From: Odoribacter sp. AF15-53
Lineage (GTDB): Bacteria; Bacteroidota; Bacteroidia; Bacteroidales; Marinifilaceae
Assembly: GCF_003479425.1 (NCBI RefSeq)
Contig: NZ_QUHC01000012.1
Coordinates: forward strand, 26,720-90,719
Length of the DNA stretch: 64,000 nt
Direction of reading: 5' to 3'
The notes below the pieces were generated by a model. That model saw only the letters and a list, made by a program, of their open reading frames with translations. It ran no database searches and was not told the DNA's origin. Made by a program: the position numbers and the translations under genes. Of this stretch, positions 35,530-44,053 are shown in pieces (the first letter of the stretch is position 1; each line of letters opens with the position of its first letter).

Positions 35530-36711
35530 CTATAAATGTAATTTTACCTCTACCGGCTTCTCTTTTACTTTCACCTCTTCTCCTACCCACTTGCCTTCTT
35601 TATTAAAATAGTTTATGGTATACACCTTATTTTTCTCAACCACAAACTCCAAAACGTCATTCATATCTTGAGTCGGCCCGGACGTACGTCCACCGCCTAT
35701 TTGATCTTTACCGCAAAAAATATCAACATTAGCAGCAACCCGATCATCCGACTTACGCGTATTACGTTTATCCTTAAACATCATTACTTTCATAACCACG
35801 TGATTCCCATCCTGTAACTTGGATTGATTTACTTGATTGTAAATATCCAGATAACGTTGGGTCACATTAATAGCCGGAACATAATCAATATTATAATCCC
35901 AAACTAACGGAAAACTTTCCCCTGTCGGCTTGAAAGAGGAGGCCCAGATCGCATGCATCCGGTCATTCGGATCTGCTTTTCCGGCATCAGCCAAGAACCA
36001 AGAACGATCCAATTCGTTCGGGTAATACTCTGTAAAACACCATCTTCCATTCAACCAAACCTCACACCAGTTATGGTTTCCGCGGTTATCATGCCAGTTA
36101 GCCGTTCCGGCGATACGGGAAGGAATCCCCACGGACCTCAAAGCATCCGTCAACAAAATCGACAACCCGCTGCATGAAGCCATACCCTGACGAATAGACT
36201 CGGAAGGATTCTGATCCGGTTTCTCGCGAGCCGTGTTATAATCCACTTTCACCTCATCTCGGATATTTTTATTCACCGCTTTAATGGCTTCCTCCAACGT
36301 CTTGCAATTCTCCACGTAAGGAGCAAACCGTTTGTAGAAATCGGCACGCCATTGATCTCTCTCCTCGTTCAGTGAAGCGTAAGGCAACACATCATTCAAA
36401 AAAATAGAATCCGGCACGCTCTTCGCCCAGGCAAAACGATTACGAGCCTCGTAAGCCAATTTCACGTTCGACAATAAATCGTCCCCTTTCATGGATTTCA
36501 AATCCCGGTCGGGCATGTAAGAAATCAGAAACGCCACCCCTTCCTTCATTTCAGGAGTCGCACTCTCTAACGCTTTTGCCAGTTCCGGCTGATTTGTTCC
36601 AGACTTTTCTAAAGCTTTGTCCAACAAAGCATGGTATTTTTCCGGTACCCCCGGGTACTTTGCACAAGCAAAGCACATGCAACACAACAACAAGATAAAT
36701 GTACTTCTCAT
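35530..36711 (-). CDS. Transglutaminase-like lipoprotein
   Basis: 393 residues with a signal ending CMCFAC (lipid Cys at about 16). It has a transglutaminase/protease-like core: Cys180 in GMASCSGLS, His213 in GNHNWCEVW, and a following TEYYP strand where the third catalytic acid (Glu228) would lie. The C-terminus is a beta-sandwich (about 300-393). It belongs to a Bacteroidota family of unknown substrate, and the fold may be proteolytic rather than cross-linking. The gene begins only 3 bp after the DHOD-like gene stop, so they form an operon. Confidence 0.8.
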   Translation of the reverse strand: MRSTFILLLCCMCFACAKYPGVPEKYHALLDKALEKSGTNQPELAKALESATPEMKEGVAFLISYMPDRDLKSMKGDDLLSNVKLAYEARNRFAWAKSVPDSIFLNDVLPYASLNEERDQWRADFYKRFAPYVENCKTLEEAIKAVNKNIRDEVKVDYNTAREKPDQNPSESIRQGMASCSGLSILLTDALRSVGIPSRIAGTANWHDNRGNHNWCEVWLNGRWCFTEYYPNELDRSWFLADAGKADPNDRMHAIWASSFKPTGESFPLVWDYNIDYVPAINVTQRYLDIYNQVNQSKLQDGNHVVMKVMMFKDKRNTRKSDDRVAANVDIFCGKDQIGGGRTSGPTQDMNDVLEFVVEKNKVYTINYFNKEGKWVGEEVKVKEKPVEVKLHL

Positions 36712-36714
36712 AAA

Positions 36715-37710
36715 TTATATTTGTTTATTACTAAAGTATTTCATAAACTGGGCCCTCTCGTAGAGATCCGGATTCTCGATCGACGAGTAGGAAAGCATTC
36801 CCCGGTAATCCTCAACCGTGTTAAACGCCTTGGAATCCATCCATTTCCCGATAAAATCGTTAATATCCTCGATCACGTGAATTCCTCTTTCATAAAGCAC
36901 AGAACATACCTGAACCGTCGTGGCCCCCGCCAATAATAATTTAACAGCAGCTTCCCCGCTATGTACCCCAGTTGAAGCAGATATCTCCAATCTTTTGTCT
37001 TTCCCAGCCAAGATGCCCGTCCATCGTAACGTGGTTCTCAACTCCGTAGCCGTGCTGAACACGGAAGCAGCTCCCATTTCCAACGTGTTGATATTAATAT
37101 CCGGTTCGTAAAAACGATTAAAGATCGTGGTCGCATTCGCCCCGTAAGCCTTGATCTTATCCACGAAAGCCGAAAGATTCGTGAAATAATGGCTGATCTT
37201 AACAGCAACAGGAATCTTTATCTGGCCTTTGATCGACTTCACAATATCGAAGTACACGTTTTCAACCTCCACGCTCTCTTTAAACTGATTTACCGGTAAA
37301 ATGAAAACGTTCAACTCCAATGCATCTGCTCCAGCCTCTTCCAATTGACGGGCAAAAGTCACCCATTCTCCCCCGCTAAAGCAATTCACACTGGCAATCA
37401 CGGGAATTGTCAAACGACTTTTAGCATCACGCACCAGATCCACGTATTTCTGAATCGTATTGGAACGGATATACGTCTTGATGTAATCCTCTGCTTCCGG
37501 GTATGCATCACTCATCCCATAACCAGCCTTGAACACGCCGGAGGTCTCCTCGTTTATCTGCTCCTCGAAAATAGACTTCAACACCACGGCTCCCACTCCC
37601 GCTTTTTCCATTTCCACCATTTTATTCACGTCAGACGTTAAACCACAACTCCCCGCGATAATCGGACTCCGTAATTCCAGTCCCATGTATTTTGTCTTTA
37701 AGCTCGCCAT
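36715..37710 (-). CDS. Dihydroorotate dehydrogenase-like FMN protein
   Basis: 331 residues, TIM-barrel of the DHOD family (LRSPIIAGSCGLTSDVNKMV at the N-terminus, GADALELNVFILPV, and ISASTGVHSGEAAVKLLLAG for phosphate binding). The catalytic-loop pattern seen in true PyrD (N-x-S-C/S-P-N) is not present after ELN, so it is unlikely to be the pyrimidine enzyme. It is usually annotated only as DHOD-like in Bacteroidales. It is cotranscribed with the transglutaminase-like lipoprotein 3 bp downstream. The reaction is unknown. Confidence 0.8.
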   Translation of the reverse strand: MASLKTKYMGLELRSPIIAGSCGLTSDVNKMVEMEKAGVGAVVLKSIFEEQINEETSGVFKAGYGMSDAYPEAEDYIKTYIRSNTIQKYVDLVRDAKSRLTIPVIASVNCFSGGEWVTFARQLEEAGADALELNVFILPVNQFKESVEVENVYFDIVKSIKGQIKIPVAVKISHYFTNLSAFVDKIKAYGANATTIFNRFYEPDININTLEMGAASVFSTATELRTTLRWTGILAGKDKRLEISASTGVHSGEAAVKLLLAGATTVQVCSVLYERGIHVIEDINDFIGKWMDSKAFNTVEDYRGMLSYSSIENPDLYERAQFMKYFSNKQI

Positions 37711-37847
37711 AATGATTTATTTTAATAGTTAATGTTCTTTCAATTTTTATGAAAAAAATCCCATACTTCAACAACACAAGTTATTGTAAACAAAGCGCCC
37801 CACGAAAGTTCACAGCCCTTACGGACTTTATAAACCCTTTTCCTCTT

Positions 37848-38525
37848 TTAGTTCATATAGTTTCTTGCCCCGAATATCGAACTTCCCACACGAACCATCG
37901 TACTCCCCTCTTCGACGGCAATCATGTAGTCCCCGGACATTCCCATTGACAACTCCTTGAACTCAGGCTTCCCAGCAAAATAAGATTCCTTCAACTCGTC
38001 AAAGATAACCTTCAAATGATGAAATTCCTGTCTGATTTGAGTCTCATCATCCGTGTTTGTTGCCATCCCCATCACACCCACGATCTGCACGTTTTTCATG
38101 TTCTTGTACTCCTCGCTATCCAAAAGAGCCTTAGCCTCCTTCATATCCAACCCGAATTTAGTCTCCTCGCTAGCAACATAAAATTGCAACAAACAAGGAA
38201 TTATCCGGTTATGTTTCTTTCCCTCTTTATCTATCGTTTCCAACAACTTCAAACTCTCCACGCCATGAATCAACGACACGAAAGCCGAAATATACTTCAC
38301 CTTATTCGTCTGTAAATGACCAATCATGTGCCACTCTATATCCTTAGGAAGTACCTCGTATTTCTCAGCCAATTCCTGCGCACGATTCTCCCCGAACACT
38401 CGTTGTCCACCTTCATACGCTTCTTCGATTGCCTCTACCGGCTTCGTTTTTGATACAGCCACCAATTTTACCCTTTCCGGTAAACTCTCGGCTATTCTCT
38501 TCAAGTTTTCTACAATACTGCTCAT
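37848..38525 (-). CDS. yggS: YggS-family PLP homeostasis protein
   Basis: 225 residues, an alanine-racemase-type N-terminal TIM-barrel fold standing alone. The PLP-binding Lys26 lies in LVAVSKTKP. Family signatures include GENRAQEL, WHMIGHLQTNK, and MSGDYMIAVEEGSTMVRVGS near the end. It binds and buffers pyridoxal phosphate in the cytoplasm and affects amino-acid pools. It is monocistronic, divergent from truA. Confidence 0.93.
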   Translation of the reverse strand: MSSIVENLKRIAESLPERVKLVAVSKTKPVEAIEEAYEGGQRVFGENRAQELAEKYEVLPKDIEWHMIGHLQTNKVKYISAFVSLIHGVESLKLLETIDKEGKKHNRIIPCLLQFYVASEETKFGLDMKEAKALLDSEEYKNMKNVQIVGVMGMATNTDDETQIRQEFHHLKVIFDELKESYFAGKPEFKELSMGMSGDYMIAVEEGSTMVRVGSSIFGARNYMN

Positions 38526-38825
38526 TCCTTTTCAACATTTAACATGTCCTCGAAAAACTACGGACTTACAAATATAGCGTAAAATCATCACATAATATCA
38601 GTGTAAAGCCGTTAAAAAATCAACAGCTTCACACTGACAGTTACAAATTATGCCTCCGGCATTGCAGGCAACAAGTTCCCAAGATTACATTTTACAGGAA
38701 AGTTAATCCCACAACCTGTAATTTACTAACCTGCAACAGCTGAAGGATAATAAGCGTTAAAAACGTTTACAATCCTGACACTATCAAGGATTTTTGTTAA
38801 TTTTGAATTTTGAAAAAGCGAAATC
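38526..38825. other. Divergent intergenic region yggS/truA
   Basis: No gene. It contains an inverted repeat at 38599-38636 (CAGTGTAAAGC/GCTTCACACTG, one mismatch) and a -7-like TAATTTTG at 38798-38805, 21 bp before the truA start codon. Confidence 0.5.
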
Positions 38826-39578
38826 ATGCACAGGTATTTTATAGAACTAGCATATAACGGAAGCGAATACAACGGTTGGCAAATACAACCCAATGCACCT
38901 TCCGTTCAGGAAGATATCAACAAGGCCCTTACCCTCCTGCTGAAACAGGAAATTAACGTAACCGGGGCCGGACGTACAGACACGGGTGTGCATGCCTCAT
39001 TCTTTGTAGCCCACTTTGATTCTAACATTGAAATCCCTAACACTAAAGCTCTGATCGACAAACTCAACCGCTTTCTAGGAAAAAATATAGCGATCAAAGA
39101 CATCTACCCTGTCGTGCCCGATGCACACGCTCGCTTTTCCGCGATATCACGCACGTACAAATACTATATAAACAAAACGAAAAATCCTTTCACCTATCCG
39201 TTTGCCTACCGACCGCATCCGTTACCGGATACCCGGTTGATGAACGAAGCCTGCGAACTCCTGCTTCAATACGAGGATTTCACCAGCTTCTCGAAACTGC
39301 ACACAGACGTGAAAACAAATATCTGTCACCTAATGGAAGCCGGGTGGGAAGAAACCGGAGAGCAACTCGTGTTTACCATAAAAGCCGATCGTTTCCTACG
39401 GAACATGGTCCGCGCAATCGTAGGTACATTATTGGACATTGGCCAAAAACGTATCACGCTGGAACAATTCCAACAAATCATTGAAAGTAAAGATCGTTGT
39501 AAAGCGGGCACATCCGTCCCCGGGAATGCCTTATTTCTCTGTAACATCGAGTATCCGCCATGTAAATTATTAAAATAG
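38826..39578 (+). CDS. truA: tRNA pseudouridine(38-40) synthase
   Basis: 250 residues, the usual TruA length. Catalytic Asp52 lies in GAGRTDTGVHA. Other family blocks are YNGWQIQPNAPSVQ, RTYKYYI and FLRNMVRAIVGTLLDIG. It forms pseudouridine in the anticodon arm (positions 38-40) of many tRNAs. The DUF4105 gene follows after 6 bp, so the two are cotranscribed. Confidence 0.96.
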   Translation: MHRYFIELAYNGSEYNGWQIQPNAPSVQEDINKALTLLLKQEINVTGAGRTDTGVHASFFVAHFDSNIEIPNTKALIDKLNRFLGKNIAIKDIYPVVPDAHARFSAISRTYKYYINKTKNPFTYPFAYRPHPLPDTRLMNEACELLLQYEDFTSFSKLHTDVKTNICHLMEAGWEETGEQLVFTIKADRFLRNMVRAIVGTLLDIGQKRITLEQFQQIIESKDRCKAGTSVPGNALFLCNIEYPPCKLLK

Positions 39579-39584
39579 AAACTC

Positions 39585-40745
39585 ATGAAAATAAAATTAT
39601 ACCTCATATCCGTGTTATTTCTGTTTTTATTCTCGTTGACGACCTCAGCTTCATCCATCAAGCTGTCAAAAGATGCCACAATTAGCATCCTAACCTGCTC
39701 CCCAGGCAACGAGCTTTATTCCCTTTTCGGGCACACGGGTATCCGGGTTATCGACAAGGCAAACAATTTGGATATTGTTTTCAACTACGGGACATTCGAC
39801 TTTCAAACCCAGGGATTCTACTTGAAATTCGCGCAAGGCCTGCTTCCTTACCAGCTATCCTGTTCCGAATTCCGTCGTTTTCTAGCTTCATATATATATG
39901 ACGAGCGCAGCGTGTATTCCCAAACATTGAATCTCGATTCGATCCAAAAACAATACCTCATGGATCTCCTCCTAGAAAATTACGAACCGGCCAACCGGGA
40001 ATACCTCTACAATTTTCTTTACGACAACTGTTCTACCCGGGTAAGAGACATCATCGAGAAGAGTACCGGTAACCGCGTCACGTGGACGGCTCAACCCTCC
40101 ACGAAAAGCTTCTGGAACCTGCTGGACGAATATCTAGGCCGTGCCCCGTGGACACAATGGGGTATCCACACGATCCTCGGTTCCCCGGCAACTTCAACCG
40201 CAACCATTCGGGAACAAATGTTCCTTCCCGATTACCTCATGTATCATCTGGACTCGGCTTCATACAATCAAACTCCACTTGCGCAGCCAATCGAAACGAT
40301 TTACGAGGCCCCCGAACAAAATCTTTCAAATCCTTGGTATCTTTCCCCGTTTTTCGTTTTCACTATTTGTACGCTAGCTCTAATCCTTTTCTTGCAAAAA
40401 GTCAGAAGTCGGCGCCTATTAAAAGCAATCGCCATTCCATTTTTTATCGTCACGGGGATTATCGGTTGTCTCATCGTTTTTCTTTGTTTCTTCACCCAAC
40501 ATCCCACGATGTTCCCCAACTTTAACGCACTTTGGGCAAACCCGTTAAACCTCATCGTGGCCTTCTTCCTCGGGAAAAGACCCCTCCCCTGGATCATCAA
40601 TAAATACTTGTTCCTGTACCTCTATCTTCTGATCATCGGTTTTCTACTCTGGTTCCTCTTCGTCCCAGCAGTCCCCTACACCTCCATGATCATCATGGTA
40701 TGGATGATGTACCTCTGCATTCGTCTTCGACAAAGAGAGAAATAA
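39585..40745 (+). CDS. DUF4105-family membrane protein
   Basis: 386 residues with a signal peptide (LISVLFLFLFSLTTSASS). The DUF4105 (Lnb N-terminal-like periplasmic) domain spans about 25-220 (SILTCSPGNELYSLFGHTGI, NFLYDNCSTRVRDIIEKSTG). Four transmembrane helices are in the C-terminal third, ending in RLRQREK. The Cys/His pattern of the domain (GHTxIR, DNCST) suggests a papain-like (NlpC/P60-related) fold by family comparison. No function is established. It lies 6 bp after truA. Confidence 0.85.
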   Translation: MKIKLYLISVLFLFLFSLTTSASSIKLSKDATISILTCSPGNELYSLFGHTGIRVIDKANNLDIVFNYGTFDFQTQGFYLKFAQGLLPYQLSCSEFRRFLASYIYDERSVYSQTLNLDSIQKQYLMDLLLENYEPANREYLYNFLYDNCSTRVRDIIEKSTGNRVTWTAQPSTKSFWNLLDEYLGRAPWTQWGIHTILGSPATSTATIREQMFLPDYLMYHLDSASYNQTPLAQPIETIYEAPEQNLSNPWYLSPFFVFTICTLALILFLQKVRSRRLLKAIAIPFFIVTGIIGCLIVFLCFFTQHPTMFPNFNALWANPLNLIVAFFLGKRPLPWIINKYLFLYLYLLIIGFLLWFLFVPAVPYTSMIIMVWMMYLCIRLRQREK

Positions 40746-40772
40746 TATTTTCCATTTTCTTTATCCCAGCCC

Positions 40773-40802
40773 TTGCAGATTTAAATAAAACCTCTATATT
40801 TG
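40773..40802 (+). promoter_or_regulatory. Promoter of tRNA-Phe
   Basis: -33 TTG at 40773-40775, a 19-bp spacer, and -7 TATATTTG at 40795-40802. The mature tRNA begins 18 bp later. A textbook Bacteroidota housekeeping promoter. Confidence 0.75.
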
Positions 40803-40820
40803 CACTCGCAATTCAGCAAT

Positions 40821-40893
40821 GGTACCATAGCTCAGTTGGTAGAGCAAAGGACTGAAAATCCTTGTGTCCCCGGTTCGATTCCTGGTGGTACCA
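40821..40893 (+). tRNA. tRNA-Phe (anticodon GAA)
   Basis: A 73-nt cloverleaf: acceptor arm GGTACCA pairs with TGGTACC, D-loop AGCTCAGTTGGTAGAGC, anticodon loop CTGAAAA with GAA, T-arm GGTTCGATTCC, discriminator A. CCA is not encoded. Confidence 0.97.
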
Positions 40894-40901
40894 CTGAAAA
40901 C

Positions 40902-40935
40902 AAGAGAGTTACAATAGTAACTCTCTTTTCTTTTT
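40902..40935 (+). terminator. Terminator after tRNA-Phe
   Basis: Stem AGAGAGTTAC/GTAACTCTCT with a four-base loop, then TTTTCTTTTT. Confidence 0.85.
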
Positions 40936-41040
40936 ACTTGTCAAGCTTGACATGTCAAGCCCAAAGTTAAACCAAAATTGAGAATGAACGCTGATATTAG
41001 TAATCATTTTATACCTTTACATCAATTAATTCCACGTGTT

Positions 41041-42075
41041 ATGAAAAAATCAGGCATTCTCATTTGCATATTCTTCCTCGTAACGATCCACTTCGGAAAT
41101 TCCAGTTGCTCACACCAGACCACAAATAAATTACAGATTACCACGTCCAATGTTACGATCAATATAGACACCATTTACGTGAACACCTATGGGATATTGG
41201 GTAATAGCATTAAAATTAAAGATAAATACTACACCATATTCCGCATATTCGACCGGAATTCCACTCTTAATAAAGACAAATTTATCATCCTTGATACAAA
41301 AGGTAAGATTCTCCACCAAATGGATGTCCCGGAAGATATAAAAAACACGTACAACTACTCGCTAAAAATTCATAACGACAGTTTGATTGCCTATATTAAG
41401 TTCTACAACAAAATGATATACTTCAATGAAGACAGTCTGAAATGGCAAAATATCAAGACGCTAGACCTCCCGTTTTATGAAGATAAAGAATACATCGTTA
41501 CCGTCAACGACATGGGAGAATTCGGCAGTACTGTCTTTTTTAAAAATAAACGTACAGGCTTGAAATACGAAGGATTCTCCCACCCTCTTGTGATAAACAA
41601 ATATCACAACCAATACTACATCACGAACTATCTTCCACATGACTACGGCTTTTGTAGTATCGTAAAGATTAATGACCCGCAACAAATGAAAGTTAGCACA
41701 AAAGATGAGAAATCTTTTGATTTTAAAAACTGCTCCCGCAAAGGAATGGAAAAATTGCTAGACACTACTGGATTCTACATACCAGTATCTTTTATTCATC
41801 GAGATAAACTATTTCACCTGCATTCCGACAGGAACAACACCTACATTGCAACATTCATAAATAAAAAACTCACGAACATATTTACTCTACCGGGATATAC
41901 CAATATCACTTATCAACAGAAACTTCCCGATCAATCTCAATTTGCTACATTTGTAACAGATAACGAAAAAATACACGGGTTTATCGAAACCACACCCCAG
42001 GCAATCAACATCCGTTATGTTATCACCAACGGAAACTCCGGTTACGACTATAACGAGGAATCCCTGTTTTTTTAA
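41041..42075 (+). CDS. Lipoprotein, possible beta-propeller
   Basis: 344 residues from MKKSGILICIFFLVTIHFGN at 41041; an in-frame ATG at 40978 adds 21 residues that do not look like a signal. A lipobox-like NSSC lies at about residue 23. The body is beta-rich with repeated hydrophobic/aromatic strands (KDKYYTIFRIFDRN, KFIILDTKGKILHQMD, YHNQYYITNYLP). This resembles the 6-bladed beta-propeller lipoproteins common in Bacteroidales. No catalytic motif is seen. It stands between tRNA-Phe and the methyltransferase-like gene. Confidence 0.6.
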   Translation: MKKSGILICIFFLVTIHFGNSSCSHQTTNKLQITTSNVTINIDTIYVNTYGILGNSIKIKDKYYTIFRIFDRNSTLNKDKFIILDTKGKILHQMDVPEDIKNTYNYSLKIHNDSLIAYIKFYNKMIYFNEDSLKWQNIKTLDLPFYEDKEYIVTVNDMGEFGSTVFFKNKRTGLKYEGFSHPLVINKYHNQYYITNYLPHDYGFCSIVKINDPQQMKVSTKDEKSFDFKNCSRKGMEKLLDTTGFYIPVSFIHRDKLFHLHSDRNNTYIATFINKKLTNIFTLPGYTNITYQQKLPDQSQFATFVTDNEKIHGFIETTPQAINIRYVITNGNSGYDYNEESLFF

Positions 42076-42142
42076 AGAATCCCGAATCTTCAAAATTTCT
42101 ACAAAATCGGTATTTATTCTTGTAGCACAAAAAATAAATATT

Positions 42143-42895
42143 ATGGCTTTACAAGAAGAATTTGAATTACAAGGGAATTGGCTATTTAGGTACAGGAGTA
42201 TATTACCTGTCAGCATCTTATGCGTGGGAACGATAATCTATATTCACACGATCCATACCCCGGGGGAATTGTTTATTAACATCGCCCCCTATTGGAAGTA
42301 CTACGAAAACGCATGTTTGTTTGTCAGTCTTACAGGACTTTTCATTAGAATAATCACCGTTGGATATACACCGGTTAGAACTTCAGGAAGAAACACGAGA
42401 ACACAGGTAGCGGACAGTTTAAACCGGACCGGAATTTATTCTATCGTGAGACACCCGCTTTACCTGGGCAATTTTCTGATGTGGTTGGGAGTCTCGTTAC
42501 TTACTTGTAACCTGGGATTTATATTCATTTCCATACTAGCTTACTGGCTTTATTACGAGCGCATCATGTACGCGGAAGAACAATTCCTACGTGCCAAATT
42601 TGGGGTCGCCTACATAAATTGGGCCGAGAGGACGCCAGCTATTCTACCCGACTTCAGGTCGTTTGTCAATTCGCCCCTATCCTTTTCCTGGAAGAAAGTA
42701 CTGAAAAAAGAGAAGAACGGATTCTTCGCTTTATGCCTTATATTCATGATTTTCGATTGTATTAAAGTATATCTGGAAGAAACGTCACAATATAACTATC
42801 TCCTGATAATATCAGGAATAACGGGGGGAATCATCTACTGTATCTTAAAGTACCTGAAGAAACGAACCTGCCTGTTGAACGAGCGAGGACGTTAA
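42143..42895 (+). CDS. Membrane methyltransferase, ICMT/LmtA-like
   Basis: 250 residues from MALQEEFELQGNWLFRYRSI at 42143; the open frame extends upstream but without coding character. Five to six transmembrane segments are present. The conserved isoprenylcysteine/phospholipid methyltransferase motif is visible: TGIYSIVRHPLYLGNFLMWL, then YYERIMYAEEQFLRAKFG. This pattern and the N-terminus match Bacteroidales proteins annotated as lipid A Kdo2 1-phosphate O-methyltransferase; that specific function is inference from the family. S-adenosylmethionine is the expected methyl donor. Confidence 0.7.
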   Translation: MALQEEFELQGNWLFRYRSILPVSILCVGTIIYIHTIHTPGELFINIAPYWKYYENACLFVSLTGLFIRIITVGYTPVRTSGRNTRTQVADSLNRTGIYSIVRHPLYLGNFLMWLGVSLLTCNLGFIFISILAYWLYYERIMYAEEQFLRAKFGVAYINWAERTPAILPDFRSFVNSPLSFSWKKVLKKEKNGFFALCLIFMIFDCIKVYLEETSQYNYLLIISGITGGIIYCILKYLKKRTCLLNERGR

Positions 42896-42934
42896 TTTTC
42901 GAGATTACCGGATAACGATATGATATTTAATACG

Positions 42935-42942
42935 TAATTTTG
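42935..42942 (+). promoter_or_regulatory. -7 promoter element before the EamA / two-component operon
   Basis: TAATTTTG, matching TAnnTTTG, 23 bp upstream of the start codon at 42966. No TTCCA box of the kind seen at 31481 is present. Confidence 0.5.
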
Positions 42943-42965
42943 CAATAACCTAACCGCAATAAATT

Positions 42966-43382
42966 ATGTGGAAATACTATGCACTTTTATCGGCAATCTT
43001 CGCGGCATTGACAGCCATCTTTGCTAAGATCGGAGTAAAAAACATTAATTCTGATTTAGCCACGGCGATCCGCACCTTTATTATTTTACTAATAACCTGG
43101 GGAATCGTATTTTTCGGTAATCACACCGGAGAAATAAAAGATATCAACCGTCACACGTGGCTTTTCCTGATCCTGTCCGGAATAGCCACCGGGTTATCCT
43201 GGCTCTTTTATTTCAAGGCATTGCAAACCGGCGACGTGTCCCGTGTTGCCCCTATCGACAAATTGAGTGTAGTTATCACCATATTCCTCTCCTTCATCTT
43301 GCTGAAAGAACCCGTGAGCCCGAGAGTTATCATCGGGGGCTTGCTCATTGCGAGTGGAAGTATTATAATGATCATGAAATGA
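42966..43382 (+). CDS. Half-size EamA/DMT transporter
   Basis: 138 residues with four to five transmembrane helices, a single EamA domain rather than the usual tandem pair. Typical features are ALLSAIFAALTAIFAKIGVK at the start and SFILLKEPVSPRVIIGGLLI at the end. Such short members work as dimers. The stop codon overlaps the next start (ATGA at 43379-43382), so translation is coupled to the response regulator. The signal sensed or the solute moved is unknown. Confidence 0.85.
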   Translation: MWKYYALLSAIFAALTAIFAKIGVKNINSDLATAIRTFIILLITWGIVFFGNHTGEIKDINRHTWLFLILSGIATGLSWLFYFKALQTGDVSRVAPIDKLSVVITIFLSFILLKEPVSPRVIIGGLLIASGSIIMIMK

Positions 43383-44053
43383 AACTATTAATTATTGAAG
43401 ACCAGCGGGAACTCTCGAACAGTATTGTAACCTTCCTCCACTCGGAAAGTTACTTGTGCGAGCAGGCTTTCAGTTTTGACGAAGCCATGGAAAAAGCCAG
43501 CTTGTACACCTACGACTGTATTCTACTGGACCTGATGTTACCGGGAGGCAACGGGTTGGATATCCTACGTGCCATCAAGCAACAAAACAATCCGGCCGGG
43601 GTTATCATTATCTCGGCCAAAGACTCCCTGGATGATAAAGTCAACGGCATAAAAATAGGCGCGGACGATTACCTGCCCAAACCCTTTCATTTAACCGAGT
43701 TGAGCATACGCGTCTACGCCCTGATTCGTCGTCGGCAATTTTCAAGTAATAACACGCTGCGCAGCAACAACATTCATATCGACTTGCTAAGCAAAGAAGT
43801 TCGTGTTAATGAACGGGTTATCGTACTCACGAAAACAGAATATGACCTTCTGCTCTTTTTCATTGGCAACCGCAACCGGGTTATTTCCAAGAGTGCCATG
43901 GCAGAACACCTGAGCGGGGACATGGCTGACATGCTGGCCAATCAAGATTTTGTCTACACGCACATAAAAAACCTCAAAGCTAAACTAGCTGACGCCGGTG
44001 CTGAAGATTGTATTAAAAACATTTACGGAACCGGTTACAAATGGGTAGAATGA
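43379..44053 (+). CDS. OmpR-family response regulator
   Basis: 224 residues from MKLLIIEDQREL at 43379, overlapping the transporter stop by 4 bp. Receiver Asp51 in DCILLDLMLPGG, conserved Lys in YLPKPFHL, C-terminal winged helix (TKTEYDLLLFFIGNRNRVIS, IKNIYGTGYKWVE). It is closely related to the regulator at 31538. It overlaps the kinase gene downstream by 4 bp. Confidence 0.93.
   Translation: MKLLIIEDQRELSNSIVTFLHSESYLCEQAFSFDEAMEKASLYTYDCILLDLMLPGGNGLDILRAIKQQNNPAGVIIISAKDSLDDKVNGIKIGADDYLPKPFHLTELSIRVYALIRRRQFSSNNTLRSNNIHIDLLSKEVRVNERVIVLTKTEYDLLLFFIGNRNRVISKSAMAEHLSGDMADMLANQDFVYTHIKNLKAKLADAGAEDCIKNIYGTGYKWVE

Noticed and set aside
36715..37710. Calling this gene pyrD
   Set aside because: The catalytic loop motif of dihydroorotate dehydrogenases is absent after ELN, so only a family-level name is justified.
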